Below are positions 1-6,841 of a stretch of DNA of 64,000 nucleotides, in pieces. The stretch's first letter is position 1. The number at the start of each line of letters is the position of its first letter. The position numbers were made by a program, and so were the translations under genes. Source of the stretch: Pandoraea anapnoica (GTDB taxonomy: Bacteria > Pseudomonadota > Gammaproteobacteria > Burkholderiales > Burkholderiaceae); NCBI RefSeq assembly GCF_902459765.1, contig NZ_CABPSP010000016.1, forward strand, positions 1 through 64,000, in the 5' to 3' direction. The notes under the pieces are model-generated. The model searched no databases. It had not been told where the DNA came from and was given only the letters and a program-made list of their open reading frames with translations.

Positions 1-303
1 TTGTCCGGCGGCGAGCAGCAGATGCTCGCCATGGCGCGTGCGTTGATGAGTCAGCCCAAGCTGTTGCTGCTCGACGAACCGTCGATGGGTCTCTCGCCGA
101 TCATGGTGGAGAAGATCTTTGAGGTGGTGCGTACGGTGTCAGGCGAGGGTGTGACGGTGCTGCTCGTGGAGCAGAACGCGCGTCTGGCGCTGCAAGCGGC
201 ACACCGTGGCTACGTGATGGACAGCGGGCTGGTCACCATGACCGGCGACGCGAAGGACATGCTCGACGATCCGAAGGTGCGCGCAGCGTATCTGGGGGAG
301 TGA
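1..303 (+). CDS. livF: Branched-chain amino acid type ABC transporter ATP-binding protein (LivF-like), C-terminal part
   Basis: This is the 3' 100 codons of an ATPase that powers import through a high-affinity branched-chain amino acid (or amide) ABC transporter on the inner face of the membrane. The visible part opens with the ABC signature LSGGEQQ, followed by the Walker B strand LLLLDEP and the LLVEQNA switch region, all typical of LivF rather than LivG. The family is about 235 residues, so the Walker A half lies before base 1. The protein ends in RAAYLGE, a usual LivF tail. A strong terminator follows at 364-403, so this is the last gene of its operon. The substrate cannot be told from this fragment. 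Confidence 0.9.
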   Translation: MSGGEQQMLAMARALMSQPKLLLLDEPSMGLSPIMVEKIFEVVRTVSGEGVTVLLVEQNARLALQAAHRGYVMDSGLVTMTGDAKDMLDDPKVRAAYLGE

Positions 304-363
304 GTGTCGAACTCGCGTGACCGGCTGACGGCGATCCGTCGCCAAGTCGGTCGGTGAATAAGC

Positions 364-403
364 AAAGGGCGCCGAAGGCAACTTCAGGCGCCCTTTGTCT
401 TTT
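364..403 (+). terminator. Intrinsic terminator after the LivF-like gene
   Basis: A 10-bp perfect stem (364-373 with 387-396, arms AAAGGGCGCC and GGCGCCCTTT) with a 13-base loop is followed by a T-rich tail. It lies 60 bases after the ABC ATPase stop and between convergent genes. The A/T ends make it usable from the minus side as well, for the acetyltransferase ending at 435. Confidence 0.85.
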
Positions 404-434
404 CACGACATTCGATGACTGCGAGACGCAGCGC

Positions 435-899
435 TTACTGCGCCGTCGCCGCTAGTGGCAGCCGCTTGCCGAGGCTTACGACATCGTCGGCGGCGTAGCC
501 GTGTGCGTTGTAGAACGCGAGGGCTTCGCGCGACTGCGTGAGCACTTGCAGATTGAGCTTGAGACAGCCGCGTGCGGCCAGCGCGATCTCGGCGTGATGC
601 AGCAACGCGCTTGCCACACCGCGACGTCGCAACGCATGCGAGACGGCCAGCGAATAGACCCAGCCGCGATGTCCGTCGTAACCGGCCATGACAGTGCCGA
701 CGATCTTGCGTTCGCGCACGGCGACGAAGAACAGGTCGTCCTGCATGGCCACCTTGTTGGCAATCGAGCGACGTGGTTCGCGATGCGGCTTGTCGGCGCG
801 GTTGTACTCCGGAAAGGCTTCGCGCCAGAGCGCGATGACGGCGTCGGTATCCGCGTCGCCGAACGTGCGGATATGGATGTCGGCGGGCATGCGATTCAT
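435..899 (-). CDS. GNAT family N-acetyltransferase
   Basis: This is a 154-residue acetyl-CoA dependent N-acetyltransferase of unknown substrate. The core has the GNAT motif A pattern VYSLAVSHALRRRGVASALLHHAE (R/QxxGxG/A-like) near residues 85-110, and the C-terminal NLQVLTQSREALAFYNAHGY strand typical of RimI-like enzymes. The start chosen is the ATG at 899, which overlaps the TGA of the upstream acetyltransferase as ATGA; the longer reading frame upstream has no GNAT homology and runs through the neighbour. The overlap implies translational coupling to the gene at 896-1393 and probably co-transcription with argD. Confidence 0.85.
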   Translation of the reverse strand: MNRMPADIHIRTFGDADTDAVIALWREAFPEYNRADKPHREPRRSIANKVAMQDDLFFVAVRERKIVGTVMAGYDGHRGWVYSLAVSHALRRRGVASALLHHAEIALAARGCLKLNLQVLTQSREALAFYNAHGYAADDVVSLGKRLPLAATAQ

Positions 900-1393
900 G
901 GCGCTTCCTGTTGGCCGGTGTAGATGTCGGGCCGGTGAATCTGCATCATCTTGTTCACCGCGCCGAGCGGTTCGAAGCCATAACGCGAGTAGAGACTGGC
1001 GGCATCGGTCGTGGCGAGTAGAAAGCGGCGCAGCCCTTGCAGTGCCGGGTGCGCGAGCACATCCTCGCACAAGCGCTTACCGATCCCCAGTCCTCGCATG
1101 GACGGATCGACGAACACGTCGGCCAGATAGGCGAACGTGGCGTGATCGGTGATCACGCGGGCGAAGCCGACCTGACGCGCCGGGCCGCCCTCGACCTGCG
1201 TTGCATACGCGCCGAAACAAAGCGAATGCGTGATTGCGCGCATGAGCGTATTGCGCGGAATGCCTTGCGCCCATGCCGTTTGCGTCGACAAGGCGTTGTG
1301 GATGAAGCCGATGTCGAGCCGTGCGGGATCGGCCGAAATTTCGACGATGGCGTCGGCGGGCGGTGTCGGGTGGCCCTGGCTCATGTCGTTCAT
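896..1393 (-). CDS. GNAT family N-acetyltransferase
   Basis: This is a 165-residue GNAT acetyltransferase. The central segment FAYLADVFVDPSMRGLGIGKRL holds the acetyl-CoA pyrophosphate loop (RGLGIG), and the C-terminal LYSRYGFEPL is the usual beta-alpha-beta end of the fold. The start at 1393 has GGAG nine bases upstream; an in-frame ATG at 1408 has no ribosome binding site. The gene sits 89 bases downstream of argD and overlaps the next acetyltransferase by four bases, so a three-gene unit argD-GNAT-GNAT is likely. The substrate is unknown. The neighbourhood suggests amino acid or polyamine metabolism, but that is inference only. Confidence 0.85.
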   Translation of the reverse strand: MNDMSQGHPTPPADAIVEISADPARLDIGFIHNALSTQTAWAQGIPRNTLMRAITHSLCFGAYATQVEGGPARQVGFARVITDHATFAYLADVFVDPSMRGLGIGKRLCEDVLAHPALQGLRRFLLATTDAASLYSRYGFEPLGAVNKMMQIHRPDIYTGQQEAP

Positions 1394-1482
1394 CGATGGA
1401 GTCTCCATGAGAATGTCGTTCGTACTCGCCCGGGCAAAGGTCAAACGAAGTCCGGGCAAGTGTCGTGATGCGATGGTTGAGT

Positions 1483-2742
1483 TCAGGCGTGCTTCGCGAG
1501 CAGCGTGTCGAGCATCGAGAGCATCTGGTCGATCTCCTCGCGGCTCACATTCAGTGCGGGCATGAAGCGCAGCAAGTTCGGACGCGCCGAGTTGAGCAGT
1601 AGCCCGTCGGGTGTCATGTCGCGTGCGGCTTCGACCAGTTGCGGACCGATGTCGCGACCGAGCAGCAACGCACGCAGCAGGCCCGCGCCGCGTTCCCCCT
1701 GACCGCCGTAGCGCGACGACAGATGCTGCAATCCGGCGCTCAGATAATCCGCTTGAGCGCGCACGAATTCGAGGAAGCCCGGCGAGCTGACCGTGCGCAT
1801 CACGGCGAGGCCGACGGCGCACATCAGCGGGTTGCCGTTGTACGTGCCCCCCTGGTCGCCCGGTTGGAAGACGGCGAACTCGTCGCGGCACAGCATGGCG
1901 GCCAGTGGCACACCGCCGCCGATGCCTTTGCCGAGCGTCATGATGTCGGGCACGATGCCCGACTGCTGGTACTGGAAGAGGGTGCCGGTGCGTCCGCAAC
2001 CGGTCTGGACTTCGTCCACGATCAGCAGGAGCCCGCGTGCCGTCGTCAGCTCGCGCAGCGCCTTCATGAACTCAGGCGTTGCGGGCACGACACCGGCTTC
2101 GCCCTGAATCGGTTCGAGCATCACGGCCACCGTCTCCGGCCCGATGAGGGCTTCGACCGATGCGATGTCGTTCAGCTCGGCCTTCGGAAAGCCCGGCACC
2201 TGCGGCGCGAAGATCGTATCCCAGCCGGGCTTGCCGCTTGCGGACATCGTCGCGAGCGTACGGCCGTGGAAGGCGTTCTTGAACGTGATGATTTCGAAGC
2301 GTGCCTTACCCGCGTTGTTCGGGTGCAGTTGTCCCCACTTGCGGGCGAGTTTGATGGCGCTTTCGTTGGCTTCCGCGCCGCTGTTGGCGAAGAAGACCTT
2401 GCCGAGGCCGGAGAGATTGGCGAGCAGGTCGGCCAGCTCGATCATCGGCAGGTTGTAGTAGGCGGGGCTCGGGTTGAGCAGCAGCGAGCCTTGGGTGGCG
2501 AGGGCGTCGCGCATGACCGGGTGGCAATGGCCGAGGCTGTTCACGGCCCAGCCCTGAATGAAGTCGAGATATCGCTTGCCTTCGTGGTCGTACAGCCAGC
2601 CGCCCTTGCCGTGCGTGAACACGAGTTCGGGACGCGTAGTGATGGGCAGCAGTGCCTGCGTGGGCAGATCGGCGAACCTGGCGTGGCGTGCCGCCTTGGG
2701 CGAGGTTGACGATACGGCGGCGGACGGTTGAGCAAGCGACAT
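1483..2742 (-). CDS. argD: Acetylornithine aminotransferase (class III PLP aminotransferase)
   Basis: This is a 419-residue PLP enzyme expected to interconvert N-acetylglutamate semialdehyde and N-acetylornithine in arginine synthesis; many homologues also act on succinyldiaminopimelate. Visible marks are NSGAEANESAIKLAR (PLP phosphate region), HGRTLATMSASG, IVDEVQTGCGRTG with Asp243, and the Schiff-base lysine in TLGKGIGGG (Lys272). The length matches ArgD of beta-proteobacteria. The start at 2742 has CGGAGA upstream. Between the promoter and this start lie an arginine-rich leader reading frame and an intrinsic terminator, which independently supports an arginine-related function. Other class III transaminases (ornithine, GABA) are possible but the leader argues against them. 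Confidence 0.88.
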   Translation of the reverse strand: MSLAQPSAAVSSTSPKAARHARFADLPTQALLPITTRPELVFTHGKGGWLYDHEGKRYLDFIQGWAVNSLGHCHPVMRDALATQGSLLLNPSPAYYNLPMIELADLLANLSGLGKVFFANSGAEANESAIKLARKWGQLHPNNAGKARFEIITFKNAFHGRTLATMSASGKPGWDTIFAPQVPGFPKAELNDIASVEALIGPETVAVMLEPIQGEAGVVPATPEFMKALRELTTARGLLLIVDEVQTGCGRTGTLFQYQQSGIVPDIMTLGKGIGGGVPLAAMLCRDEFAVFQPGDQGGTYNGNPLMCAVGLAVMRTVSSPGFLEFVRAQADYLSAGLQHLSSRYGGQGERGAGLLRALLLGRDIGPQLVEAARDMTPDGLLLNSARPNLLRFMPALNVSREEIDQMLSMLDTLLAKHA

Positions 2743-2781
2743 GACGGTCTCCGAAGGTAGGTGAGAAGAGACTGGGGGAAT

Positions 2782-2811
2782 AAAAAAAGCCACGGGGGGT
2801 GCCCGTGGCTT
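2782..2811 (-). terminator. Candidate attenuator terminator in the argD leader
   Basis: Read on the minus strand, a 10-bp perfect stem (2811-2802 with 2796-2787) with a five-base loop runs directly into seven T residues (2788-2782). It lies 23 bases after the stop of the arginine-rich leader peptide and about 40 bases before the argD start, inside the argD transcript if the promoter at 2929-2958 is used. That position is what a ribosome-controlled attenuator requires. It could alternatively be the end of the reductase transcript whose stop is at 3044, but the promoter in between favours attenuation. I could not find a convincing antiterminator pairing by eye. Confidence 0.75.
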
Positions 2812-2834
2812 CGCTGTGCTTGAGAACTTGCGTG

Positions 2835-2921
2835 TTATCGCAGTCGATAGCGTGCCGCGCGGCATCCCGGTTGGGGCAGCGTATGGCGACGTCGGATCGA
2901 GGCGATGGTAATCAGGTTCAT
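2835..2921 (-). CDS. Arginine-rich leader peptide upstream of argD
   Basis: A 28-codon frame (ATG at 2921, TAA at 2835-2837) encodes a peptide with 7 arginines: residues 10-12 in a row (CGA CGT CGC), then 21, 24, 26 and 28, three of the seven read by the CGA codon. There is no Shine-Dalgarno sequence, and the predicted transcription start falls on or within a base or two of the ATG, so the transcript may be leaderless. The frame is followed by an intrinsic terminator and argD. Leader peptides rich in the end-product amino acid ahead of a terminator are known for his, trp, leu, thr, phe and ilv operons; I infer the same logic for arginine here. The frame may alternatively be chance coding in an untranslated leader. 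Confidence 0.55.
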   Translation of the reverse strand: MNLITIASIRRRHTLPQPGCRAARYRLR

Positions 2922-2928
2922 GTCGGCA

Positions 2929-2958
2929 AGCATAAGGCGGTGACGCGGCGCTTGTCAA
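2929..2958 (-). promoter_or_regulatory. Sigma70-like promoter for the argD leader
   Basis: On the minus strand a perfect -35 box TTGACA (2958-2953) is followed after 17 or 18 bases by TTATGC/TATGCT (-10, 2935-2929). The expected start of transcription, about seven bases beyond the -10 box, is at 2922-2920, that is at the ATG of the leader frame. Confidence 0.7.
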
Positions 2959-3043
2959 AGGGAATGCATGCGGTGTGGTTTGCATGCATCTTTTGCGCAT
3001 CCCTTCGATGGCCGCCGGTCGTCACTGCCCGATGGTCATAAGG

Positions 3044-4078
3044 TCATTGTCCGCCGCCGGGGTTATCCGCTTCGGTGGTGAAGGCATCTGCGAAGAAAGC
3101 GTCCTCCGGCAACTGGTGATGAGCGATGAAGTCGCGACGGGCCGATTCCACCATCACGGGCGCACCGCAGGCGTAAACCTCGTAGCCCGACATATCGGGC
3201 AGGTCTTCGGCGACGGCGCGGTGTACGAAGCCCGTACGACCTTGCCAGGCGTCTTCGGGGGCGGCTTCGGAGAGGACCGGCACGAACTTGAAGCCGGGGA
3301 TCTCACGGGCCCATTGCTCGGCCAGTTCGCGCAGGTAGATGTCTTTCAGCTGACGAGCGCCCCAATAGAGCGTCATCGGGCGGTCAAGGCCCTTGTGCGC
3401 GGCGTGTTCGACAATGGCCTTGATCGGCGCGAAACCGGTGCCCGAGGCGAGCAGTACGATCGGCTTCTCGGAGTCTTCCCGCAGGAAGAACGTGCCGAGC
3501 GGGCCTTCGAAGCGCAGGATTTCGCGCTCCTTCATGTTGTTGAACACATGATCGGTGAAGACACCGCCGGGCATGTGGCGCAGATGGAGTTCGAGGAAGC
3601 CTTCCTCGTGGGGCGCGGTGGCCATCGAATAGCTGCGGCGTTTGCCGTCTTTCAGGATGAATTCGATGTATTGACCGGCGAGGTACTGGAAGCGCTCGTT
3701 GGCGGGCAGTTGGAGGCGCATGACGATAACGTCGTCGGCGCGGCGCTCCAGCGCGTTTACACGGCAGGGCAGGCGCTTGACCGGGATGTCGCCGATGCCC
3801 TTGACCTCACGCGACTCGATGACGAGATCGCCTTTCGTGTGGGCGCAGCAGAGCAAGGCGAAGCCACGGGTTTCCTCGTCCTTTGAGAGAGCGGAGCTGG
3901 CGTGTGCGCCGTGTTCGACGGTGCCTTCCACCAGTTTGGCCTTGCACGAGCCGCAACCGCCGTTTTTGCAACCGTAGGGCAGGCCGATGCCCTGGCGCAG
4001 TGCGGCGGAGAGGACGGCCTCGCCATCTTCGATCTGGAACTCGCGCCCGCTCGGCACGAGGGTAACGTTGTAAGCCAT
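3044..4078 (-). CDS. CDP-6-deoxy-delta-3,4-glucoseen reductase-like 2Fe-2S ferredoxin/FAD reductase
   Basis: This is a 344-residue NAD(P)H-dependent electron-transfer protein. The N-terminal 90 residues are a plant-type ferredoxin domain with the cluster ligands in GCKNGGCGSC (CX4CX2C) and a fourth cysteine about 29 residues on in ALLCCAH. An FAD domain follows with RSYSMA, then an NAD domain with LLASGTGFAPIKA and YACGAPVMVESA. This order matches the family annotated as AscD/E3-like reductases and also phenol hydroxylase or CO-dehydrogenase-type reductases; the physiological partner is unknown. Start at 4078, only 15 bases from the divergent start at 4094. No sugar biosynthesis genes are nearby, so the glucoseen name describes similarity, not function. 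Confidence 0.85.
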   Translation of the reverse strand: MAYNVTLVPSGREFQIEDGEAVLSAALRQGIGLPYGCKNGGCGSCKAKLVEGTVEHGAHASSALSKDEETRGFALLCCAHTKGDLVIESREVKGIGDIPVKRLPCRVNALERRADDVIVMRLQLPANERFQYLAGQYIEFILKDGKRRSYSMATAPHEEGFLELHLRHMPGGVFTDHVFNNMKEREILRFEGPLGTFFLREDSEKPIVLLASGTGFAPIKAIVEHAAHKGLDRPMTLYWGARQLKDIYLRELAEQWAREIPGFKFVPVLSEAAPEDAWQGRTGFVHRAVAEDLPDMSGYEVYACGAPVMVESARRDFIAHHQLPEDAFFADAFTTEADNPGGGQ

Positions 4079-4093
4079 ACTACAATCCGAAAA
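4079..4093. promoter_or_regulatory. 15-base gap between divergent starts
   Basis: Only 15 bases separate the ATG codons of the reductase and of the epimerase-like gene. On the plus strand TACAAT (4081-4086), a good -10 box, ends seven bases before the ATG at 4094, which would give a nearly leaderless message; no clear -35 is present. Promoter elements of each gene must lie inside the coding region of the other. Confidence 0.4.
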
Positions 4094-5248
4094 ATGAAAA
4101 AACCGTCCAAACCTCTCGGTCGCCCGCGCCTGCTGGTCGTGGGCTGCGGCGACGTCGGCATGCGCGCACTGCCGGCTCTCGTCGAACGTTTTCGTGTCTT
4201 TGCCGTGACGTCCAGCGACGCGCGCCATGCAGCGTTGCGTGCGGCGGGCGCGGTGCCCGTCGTTGCCAATCTGGATGACGCTGCGAGCTTGCAACGCGTG
4301 GGCCGTCTGGCCTCACGGGTGTTGCATCTGGCACCGCCTGCCGGGGTCGCAGGCAGCGGCACGCAGGACCTGCGTACACGCCGTTTGCGCGCTGCGCTGA
4401 ACCGGCCGTCGAAACGCAATATTGTACCCGAGGGTGGGCTTCATACCCTGTCAGCCCTGGCTCGTCTGGCCCCCGCGCCGCGCCGGATTCTCGTCTACGC
4501 GAGCACCAGTGGCGTCTACGGCGATTGTGGCGGCGCGCGGGTGGACGAGACCCGCACGCCGGCCCCGCGTTCGCCTCGTGGGCAGCGTCGTGTCGATGCT
4601 GAGCGGACCGTTCGCACGCTGGGCCGTCCTTCCTTCCACGGCCGTCATCCGCGACGTGTATTGACGACGGGGGCTGCGCGCGCGCGTGCGGCGTCGGTGT
4701 CCGGTACGAAGGCGTCGTGGCGTCGGACGGTCCATGCACGGGTGTCCTGGCGGGCGTCTGTGATACGGATTCCGGGGATCTATGCGGCCGAGCGTCTGCC
4801 GCTGGTGCGTTTGCAGAAAGGCACGCCTGCGTTGGTCGCGTCGGACGACGTCTTCACCAACCATATCCACGCCGACGATCTCGCGGCGATTCTGGTTCGC
4901 GCGATGTGGCGGGGCAAGGCGCAGCGTGTGGTGCATGCGAGCGACGACACCGAATGGCGTATGGGTGAGTACTTCGATCACGTCGCGGATGCGCTGGGCT
5001 TGCCCCGGCCACCGCGTGTGTCTCGTGACGAGGCGCGCCGAGTACTGGAGCCGACGTTGCTTTCCTTCATGTCCGAGTCGCGACGCCTCGCAAACACCCG
5101 GCTCAAGCGCGAACTCGGGTACGCGTTGAAGTATCCCGACGTAGCGGCGCTGCTGTCGACACTGCCGCCGCTTGCGTCGCCAGAGCTGACGCTATCGTTG
5201 CCATCCGCGTCGCCTGTCGACATTCCCCCGACCGGCGCGACCGCCTGA
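4094..5248 (+). CDS. NAD-dependent epimerase/dehydratase family (extended SDR) protein
   Basis: This is a 384-residue Rossmann-fold protein. The nucleotide-binding loop is LLVVGCGDVGMRAL near the N terminus; the SDR active-site region is YASTSGVYGDCGGARVDE, with RIPGIYA and the HADDLA segment near residues 220-260. That resembles the YeeZ-like atypical SDR group found widely in proteobacteria, whose substrate is not known to me. It is longer than the usual 290-330 residues because of two arginine-rich insertions, around residues 98-130 and 160-215, plus an extended C-terminal tail. The insertions interrupt conserved blocks but keep the frame. Divergent from the reductase gene and convergent with the outer membrane gene. 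Confidence 0.75.
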   Translation: MKKPSKPLGRPRLLVVGCGDVGMRALPALVERFRVFAVTSSDARHAALRAAGAVPVVANLDDAASLQRVGRLASRVLHLAPPAGVAGSGTQDLRTRRLRAALNRPSKRNIVPEGGLHTLSALARLAPAPRRILVYASTSGVYGDCGGARVDETRTPAPRSPRGQRRVDAERTVRTLGRPSFHGRHPRRVLTTGAARARAASVSGTKASWRRTVHARVSWRASVIRIPGIYAAERLPLVRLQKGTPALVASDDVFTNHIHADDLAAILVRAMWRGKAQRVVHASDDTEWRMGEYFDHVADALGLPRPPRVSRDEARRVLEPTLLSFMSESRRLANTRLKRELGYALKYPDVAALLSTLPPLASPELTLSLPSASPVDIPPTGATA

Positions 5249-5270
5249 CGACGAACGTCACACGGACGCC

Positions 5271-6740
5271 TCAGCTATCGTTCCCCAACGTCCCACCAAG
5301 TGCTTTGACGAGCGAGAGCGTTGCGTCGATCTGCGCGAGGCGGGACTGCGCGGCGTTGCGGCGGGCTTGCCGCGCGAGGCGTTGGGCGTCGAGCCACGAT
5401 TGCAGGTCGATGTCGCCTGCGCGATAGCGAGCCTCCGAGAGTTCGGCCGCTCGTTGCGCCAGGGCGGCGGCGCTGGCGAGCGACGTGTACTGCGACGTCG
5501 TTCGCGCGCGTGCCGACAGGGCGTCTTCGACTTCCGTCAGCGCGGTGAGTAACGTGTTGCGAAACGTCGCAACCGATTGCTCGTAGTCGTTGCGGGCGAG
5601 CGCCGTCGTGAAGCGTGCCGTTTGCACCTGAAGGAACGGCATCGCAATCGAAGCGGCAAGGGTGCCGACCGGATTAGCGAGCAGACGCGAAAGCGACTCG
5701 CTGGTGGTTTGCGCGGTGCCGGTGAGCGTGAGCGACGGATAGAACGACAGACGTGCGGCGTCGACATCTGCCAGACGTGCGCGAACGCGCGTCTCGGCGG
5801 CGGCGAGGTCCGGGCGCTGTGCGAGGAGCGACGCAGGCAGACCGGGCGCGACCTCGGGCAACTGCGCGACGACGAGCGAACCGCGCTCAGTGAAGCGTGT
5901 CTGCGCCGGACGTCCGAGGGCATTCGCCAGCGAGTGCCGGGCGGTGTCGCGCAATCGTTCCCATTCTGCAAGTGCGCCTGCGACGGCGTCGCGATCCTGC
6001 TGTGCCTGCACGGGATCGAGAGCCGACACCGACCCGGCGCGACGACGTGCGGCGACCAGCGCAACGGCGCGCTCAGCTGCGGCGAGGTCTTCCGTCGCGC
6101 TGCGCACATTCTCGTTCAGATAGGCGACGCGCCAGTAGAGCGAGGCGACCTGGCTAGAGAGCGAGAGGGCGGCGGCGCGGCGGTCCCATGCGCTGGCGGC
6201 GGCTTGCCAGTTGGCGGCGTCGCGTTGCGCGGCGAGTTTGTTCCAGAGATCCACTTCGTAGCTGATGCCGACGCTTGCGCCGGATGTCGTCTGAGTCTGT
6301 CCGTTCAGACGTTGTGCTGCCTGTCCGCCGTCGAGCGCGCGCGACTTCGAGCCGGTGATATTGGCGGAGAATTGCGGCCAGCGATTGGCGTCCGTCAGTC
6401 CGGCCTGGAGCGCGTCGCGATCCGCTTGCAGGGCTTTGAGAGCGAGTGCGGGGTTGGCCGCGAGCGCCTGAGAAATGAGCGAGTCGAGCTGAGGTTCGCG
6501 AAACGCGCGCCACCACGGGGCAATATCCGCGTCGTCTGTCGTGCGTGTGCTTTCCCCTTGCGCTGTACCTGACCGGGTGCCGTCGATGGGCGTCTGGAAT
6601 TGCGACGGGACGGGCAACGCCGGGCGTTCATAGTCTGTGCGGGTCAGGCTGCAAGCGCTGAGCATCATGCAAACGGCGACCGCAACGAGCGACGGAGCGA
6701 CGCCCGGATGCTGCCGGAAAAATCCTGAAGGGCAATTCAT
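5271..6740 (-). CDS. Outer membrane efflux lipoprotein (NodT/OprM family, TolC fold)
   Basis: This is a 489-residue outer membrane channel component expected to work with MacA and MacB. A lipoprotein signal ends at MMLSAC (Cys30), followed by YERPALPVPSQFQTP, the usual start of NodT-type proteins. Two outer membrane efflux domains follow, with LLAQRPDLAAAETRVRARLADVDAARLSFYPSLTLTG in the second. The start at 6740 was chosen because it puts the lipobox at the proper distance; a frame open to 6845, overlapping the macB stop as ATGA, would add 35 residues ahead of the signal and cross a terminator hairpin. The ribosome binding site is weak. Confidence 0.87.
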   Translation of the reverse strand: MNCPSGFFRQHPGVAPSLVAVAVCMMLSACSLTRTDYERPALPVPSQFQTPIDGTRSGTAQGESTRTTDDADIAPWWRAFREPQLDSLISQALAANPALALKALQADRDALQAGLTDANRWPQFSANITGSKSRALDGGQAAQRLNGQTQTTSGASVGISYEVDLWNKLAAQRDAANWQAAASAWDRRAAALSLSSQVASLYWRVAYLNENVRSATEDLAAAERAVALVAARRRAGSVSALDPVQAQQDRDAVAGALAEWERLRDTARHSLANALGRPAQTRFTERGSLVVAQLPEVAPGLPASLLAQRPDLAAAETRVRARLADVDAARLSFYPSLTLTGTAQTTSESLSRLLANPVGTLAASIAMPFLQVQTARFTTALARNDYEQSVATFRNTLLTALTEVEDALSARARTTSQYTSLASAAALAQRAAELSEARYRAGDIDLQSWLDAQRLARQARRNAAQSRLAQIDATLSLVKALGGTLGNDS

Positions 6741-6750
6741 CGAATCTGTC

Positions 6751-6789
6751 AAAAAGACCCCCGCGCGCGACACCGAATCGCGCGCGGGG
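6751..6789 (-). terminator. Intrinsic terminator between macB and the outer membrane gene
   Basis: On the minus strand a 12-bp GC-only-type stem (6789-6778 with 6770-6759, seven-base loop) is followed by TCTTTTT (6756-6751). It lies 53 bases after the macB stop and ahead of the co-directional outer membrane gene, so it should reduce or block read-through from macAB. Confidence 0.75.
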
Positions 6790-6841
6790 TATAAAAGCCA
6801 TCCCGAGCCTAAAGGGGGGCGCAGCGGGACGGCGGGGGCAA

